From: Candidatus Latescibacterota bacterium
GTDB taxonomy: Bacteria > Latescibacterota > UBA2968 > UBA8231
Assembly (NCBI GenBank): GCA_022825185.1
Contig: JAJDYK010000006.1
Location: 1 to 64,000 of the forward strand
DNA: 64,000 bases
Direction of reading: 5' to 3'
Shown piece after piece: positions 60,965 through 64,000 of this stretch (positions are counted from its first letter, which is position 1; every line of letters begins with the position of its first letter). The position numbers and the translations under genes were made by a program. The notes under the pieces were generated by a model. The model made no database searches and was not told where the DNA came from. It worked only from the letters and a program-made list of their open reading frames with translations.

Positions 60965-62869
60965 GTGACTTTGCGCTCGGCCGTGGTGGGGATTGTGGTC
61001 GTGATGGCCATTGTCATGGGGGCACCCTATTCGATTTGGATGGTGCGCTCTTCAGAGATTACGTGGTCGTACTTTCCGACTAGTGCCGGCTTTTGCTTTG
61101 TGGTGGTTCTGCTGGCGAATGCGCTGGTGCGGTGGGTGCGGCCCGCGTGGTCGTTGCGGCCCGCCGAGTTGGCCATCATTGTGATTATGGGCTTGGCGGC
61201 GACCGGGATTCCGACCTTTATCGTCGGCACCTTGCTGGCGATCATTTCATCGCCGTACTACGGAGCCACTCCGGAAAACGATTGGGCGGGCAATATCCAT
61301 CCCTACCTGCCCGATTGGATCGTGCCCCGCGCCGACGGCGACGCCATGCGTTGGTTCTACGAGGGGCTGCCCAAGGGGCAAGCCCTGCCGTTTGATGTCT
61401 GGATCGGGCCGTTGTTTTGGCTGTTGAGTCTGATCCTGACCGTGTATTTCGCCTGCTTCTGCCTGGTGGTGATCTTTCGCCGCCAGTGGGTCGAGCACGA
61501 GCGGTTGGTCTTTCCGCTGATGGAGATGCCGAGGTTGCTAATCGACGACGACGGGCGGGCGATTGTGCGCTCCAAGGGATTTTGGATCGGCGCGGCGATT
61601 CCACTGGGAATGATTCTGTTCAACATCATTGGCTCGTTCTACATCGGCTTTCCCAAAATCAACTTCAATCACGCTGTTAATCTGCAACTGAGCCGGGAGT
61701 TTCCCACCATTAGTCTGATGCTCTACTTCCCGGTGATCGGCTTTATGTACCTAGTGAGCACCAGCGTCTCGTTTAGCATTGTGTTCTTTTATTTGGTAGC
61801 CGTGGTGCAAGAGGGGATTACCAATCGCATCGGGTACGACGTGACGCGGCCTGATGCTTTCGTCTGGGGAATGCAGTCGCTTTCTTGGCAGGCGTGGGGC
61901 GGATTTACGGCGATGGTACTGTTGAGCTTGTGGATGGCGCGGGGGCATTTAGTGGCGGTCGTGCGCCAAGCCTTGGGGGGACGGCGGACTATAGACGACA
62001 GCGAGGAAATGGTTTCCTATCGCACGGCGGTTTGCGGATTCATGGCCGCGTTGGTCTATATCATCGGCTGGTTGTGGCGGTCCGGGATGGATCTCCACAT
62101 TGCCGCGCTCTTTGTCTTTGGCGTGTTGGTCGCTTACTACGGCATTACGCGACTGGTGGTGCAGGCCGGGGTCTATTTTTTGACGCCGCCAGTGGGTGCT
62201 CAGGCTTTTGCGCTGGCGATAACCGGCACGAGTATCGGCGGGCACAATTTGGTGGCGTTGGGGGTTTCCTATACTTGGTTCGGGGATGTGCAATCGCTTT
62301 TTATGCCGGCGGCGGCGCACGGCGCACGGCTCGGCGAACTGTACCGGATTCGCCGGTCGATGGCTCTGGCGCTGGGCATTGCTGCGGTCGTGGGCTTTAC
62401 CACCTGTCTTTATTTCGTCCTCTCGCTGTGCTACAAATACGGCGCGGGCAATTTTGGCTCTTGGTACTTTATCGCCGGCGGTGGTGCCGGGGGCATGGCA
62501 TACAACGGGGTGATCCGCCACTTCAACGATCCTTGGCCAACTGACTGGAACAAGCTGTCGTACTTTGGGATCGGCATGGTGGTGTACTCAATTTTGGCCT
62601 TCCTCCAGTATCGCTTGCACTGGTGGCCGCTGCACCCGGTGGGCATTGCGGTAGCCCCGCTGTGGATGACCCGACTCATTGCGTTTTCGGTCTTTCTGGC
62701 ATGGGTGGCCAAGAGTGCGATTATGCGCTATGGCGGCGTTGCGGCATACCGTCAGGCGCGGCCGTTTTTTATGGGATTGATCGCTGGGTATTTCTTGGGG
62801 ATTGGATTGTCGTATTTGGTGGATATTTTCTGGTTTATGGGCGAGGGGCACGCGTACTTTCATGGGTGA
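60965..62869 (+). CDS. DUF6785/OPT-like multi-pass membrane protein 2
   Basis: GTG 60965 is the likely start ('aggggtgg' upstream). The 634-residue protein has about 13-14 membrane helices and motifs such as 'FRRQWVEHERLVFPLMEMPR', 'GYDVTRPDAFVWGMQSLSWQ' and 'GGGAGGMAYNGVIRHFND'. The length and layout match the membrane protein at 55 kb, so they are members of the same transporter-like family, but sequence similarity by eye is only moderate. The substrate is unknown. It is followed by an AT-rich, convergent nuclease-like gene. Confidence 0.8.
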   Translation: MTLRSAVVGIVVVMAIVMGAPYSIWMVRSSEITWSYFPTSAGFCFVVVLLANALVRWVRPAWSLRPAELAIIVIMGLAATGIPTFIVGTLLAIISSPYYGATPENDWAGNIHPYLPDWIVPRADGDAMRWFYEGLPKGQALPFDVWIGPLFWLLSLILTVYFACFCLVVIFRRQWVEHERLVFPLMEMPRLLIDDDGRAIVRSKGFWIGAAIPLGMILFNIIGSFYIGFPKINFNHAVNLQLSREFPTISLMLYFPVIGFMYLVSTSVSFSIVFFYLVAVVQEGITNRIGYDVTRPDAFVWGMQSLSWQAWGGFTAMVLLSLWMARGHLVAVVRQALGGRRTIDDSEEMVSYRTAVCGFMAALVYIIGWLWRSGMDLHIAALFVFGVLVAYYGITRLVVQAGVYFLTPPVGAQAFALAITGTSIGGHNLVALGVSYTWFGDVQSLFMPAAAHGARLGELYRIRRSMALALGIAAVVGFTTCLYFVLSLCYKYGAGNFGSWYFIAGGGAGGMAYNGVIRHFNDPWPTDWNKLSYFGIGMVVYSILAFLQYRLHWWPLHPVGIAVAPLWMTRLIAFSVFLAWVAKSAIMRYGGVAAYRQARPFFMGLIAGYFLGIGLSYLVDIFWFMGEGHAYFHG

Positions 62870-62943
62870 GTGGCGTTTGCGACAGCGGCTATGTGGGTGA
62901 GGCCCTTAAGCCCGATTGTCTTCATACTTCGGAATTAGTGGAT

Positions 62944-63648
62944 TTACTGGACATCGGTAAAATCTATCCGAAACTTGTATTCTGTCATATTACTGTTCCA
63001 ATTATTATCAACAAACGTTTCGATTTGGATTAACCGAATTGAAAAGCCGCAGTATTCATTCAGGTATCGAATAGCCTTCAGAAGTTGAGGTTTAAAACCC
63101 TCGTCCATAATTATCCCAGTCTTTGGCAAAATACGAACAAGCCTATCTTTGATGTCATTGTTCGTGAGGAAGTCCTCAAATCCTTCGCAATGTATACTCT
63201 CGGTAGCCTTATCCGTGATCTTGCCCAGAAATTTTTTATGGTAATTTCGGACCCAATTAAGATTGATGTTCTGGAATTGCAAATCAGCGATGTAGCGAAT
63301 TAATTGTCCGTGGGTGTCGAGCGATGTACCACCGATTTTGAGTTCGCATGGCAGTAACGCACCATCGTCGCGAATATAGAGGATATCAACTCGTTGTTCT
63401 TCATCACCCGGTTGGAATTCGACTCCTACCAATCTGTAGCCTTTTTCGGGAAAATCTGGCCAGATGTTGGCTCTACGAAGAACTAGTTTAAGATGGTCTT
63501 CTTTCCATCCAAGGTCATTTTTGAGTCTGACGAGGGTTTTCATGCGGGCATAATCTGCTGGATTTTCGCACAAGGCAGATGGCGTGATCCCGAACATGAT
63601 AGGTTGGGGCATATTGGGGACCCCCTTGATGAAATAGAGCGACTTCAT
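62944..63648 (-). CDS. PD-(D/E)XK nuclease-like protein (RecB-type motifs)
   Basis: ATG 63648 has a near-perfect 'aaggag' ribosome site. The 234-residue protein has D88 in 'RVDILYI', E102 and K104 in LPCELKIGG, and Q115-x-x-x-Y119 in GQLIRYIADL, the order of the RecB-like PD-(D/E)XK nuclease core. Related proteins act in DNA repair, phage defence or as restriction-like endonucleases. The gene is clearly AT-rich compared with the rest of the window, a sign of transfer. A broken HicB gene lies upstream on the same strand. Confidence 0.7.
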   Translation of the reverse strand: MKSLYFIKGVPNMPQPIMFGITPSALCENPADYARMKTLVRLKNDLGWKEDHLKLVLRRANIWPDFPEKGYRLVGVEFQPGDEEQRVDILYIRDDGALLPCELKIGGTSLDTHGQLIRYIADLQFQNINLNWVRNYHKKFLGKITDKATESIHCEGFEDFLTNNDIKDRLVRILPKTGIIMDEGFKPQLLKAIRYLNEYCGFSIRLIQIETFVDNNWNSNMTEYKFRIDFTDVQ

Positions 63649-63681
63649 AACTGCTCTCTCCTTTGGGGCTTTGTTTGTTGC

Positions 63682-63979
63682 GTAAAAAAAAACGGGTAGG
63701 CCTTTTGGGCTCCTGACCGTGCGGCGGTATCGTTTGCAAGTCGCGCATTAACAAGCCGGTTTAGACTCATCCCTTGCTCGGCTGCTTGTATGGCAAGGGC
63801 GCGATTTCTCCGGTAGCTTGTATGTCTGCCAGACACTCATGCACAAGGTGCTGGATGCCGGACAAAGTCCCGGCAGGCGTAGGGGCTAGCCAGCTCAGCG
63901 ATGGAAATTCAGCGCATGGCTCCACATGTTCGTTATCTTCAGCCGACCACGTGATGCGGTAGATGTAATGGTCATTCAT
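63682..63979 (-). pseudogene. hicB: HicB-family antitoxin, split by deletion and frameshift
   Basis: The N-terminal part (63767-63979) reads 'YIYRITWSAEDNEHVEPCAE', 'FPSLSWLAPTPAGTLSGIQH' and 'ADIQATGEIA' before losing similarity and stopping at 63767. A different frame, overlapping it, encodes the C-terminal HicB-type ribbon-helix-helix: RALAIQAAEQGMSLNRLVNA. In intact HicB about 25 residues link the two; these are missing and the frame has changed, so a non-triplet deletion near 63800-63810 has fused the halves out of frame. The given left limit is approximate. The HicA toxin gene, if present, would lie outside the window. Confidence 0.72.
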
Positions 63980-64000
63980 TGTCCAAACGATTCGATTCTT

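Overview
The window is about 64 kb of GC-rich bacterial chromosome. It carries a class A RNase P RNA, a tRNA-Pro and roughly 48 protein genes, many of them lipoproteins with TPR, FG-GAP/UnbV, NHL or HEAT repeats. Outer-membrane beta-barrel candidates ending in phenylalanine, Tol-like motor proteins and SurA-like chaperones mark a Gram-negative, two-membrane cell. The mix of PorV-like, FlgD-Ig, CBM9-like, DUF4159, CRTAC1-like and DUF6785-type transporter genes suggests an uncultivated lineage near the FCB group (Latescibacterota-like). That placement is an inference from gene content, not a phylogenetic result.

1-6.5 kb: catabolic and exported enzymes (sialidase end, broken mandelate-racemase-like fragment, RraA-like aldolase, metallophosphoesterase, orphan oligopeptide-binding lipoprotein, FKBP prolyl isomerase, aldo/keto reductase). 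6.5-11.3 kb: two AT-richer patches of accessory genes (methyltransferase with HTH regulator, a HigB/HigA pair with truncated toxin, HAD hydrolase, GNAT, frameshifted SGNH hydrolase) around a DapA-family gene. 11.3-20 kb: Gfo/Idh/MocA oxidoreductase, CocE-type hydrolase, a PAS histidine kinase, a sugar dehydrogenase with a small cytochrome c, a class III aminotransferase, tRNA-Pro and pyrF. 20-25.5 kb: a secreted protein with 9-residue repeats, rnpB, a zinc-ribbon coiled-coil protein, a split transketolase and an Ldh-family dehydrogenase. 25.5-34 kb: a cluster of exported TPR, FG-GAP/UnbV and HEAT proteins.

34-55 kb is the most striking part. A divergent pair (DUF4159 protein with an N-terminal membrane anchor, FlgT-C-like protein) faces a long plus-strand run: CBM9-like protein, large outer-membrane protein 1, lipoprotein A1, a second lipoprotein, a discoidin/FlgD-Ig protein, a PorV-like protein, outer-membrane protein 2, a 1090-residue TPR protein, ExbB/TolQ, two ExbD/TolR proteins, lipoprotein A2 and a two-domain SurA-like prolyl isomerase. 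The two large proteins are paralogues, as are the two A-type lipoproteins. One ExbD lacks the usual membrane aspartate. I propose this as an undescribed motor-driven surface assembly or transport system.

55-64 kb: two DUF6785/OPT-like membrane proteins bracket an FGE-like lipoprotein, an L-domain lipoprotein and a tandem pair of NHL lipoproteins. The end holds an AT-rich PD-(D/E)XK nuclease-like gene and a broken HicB antitoxin.
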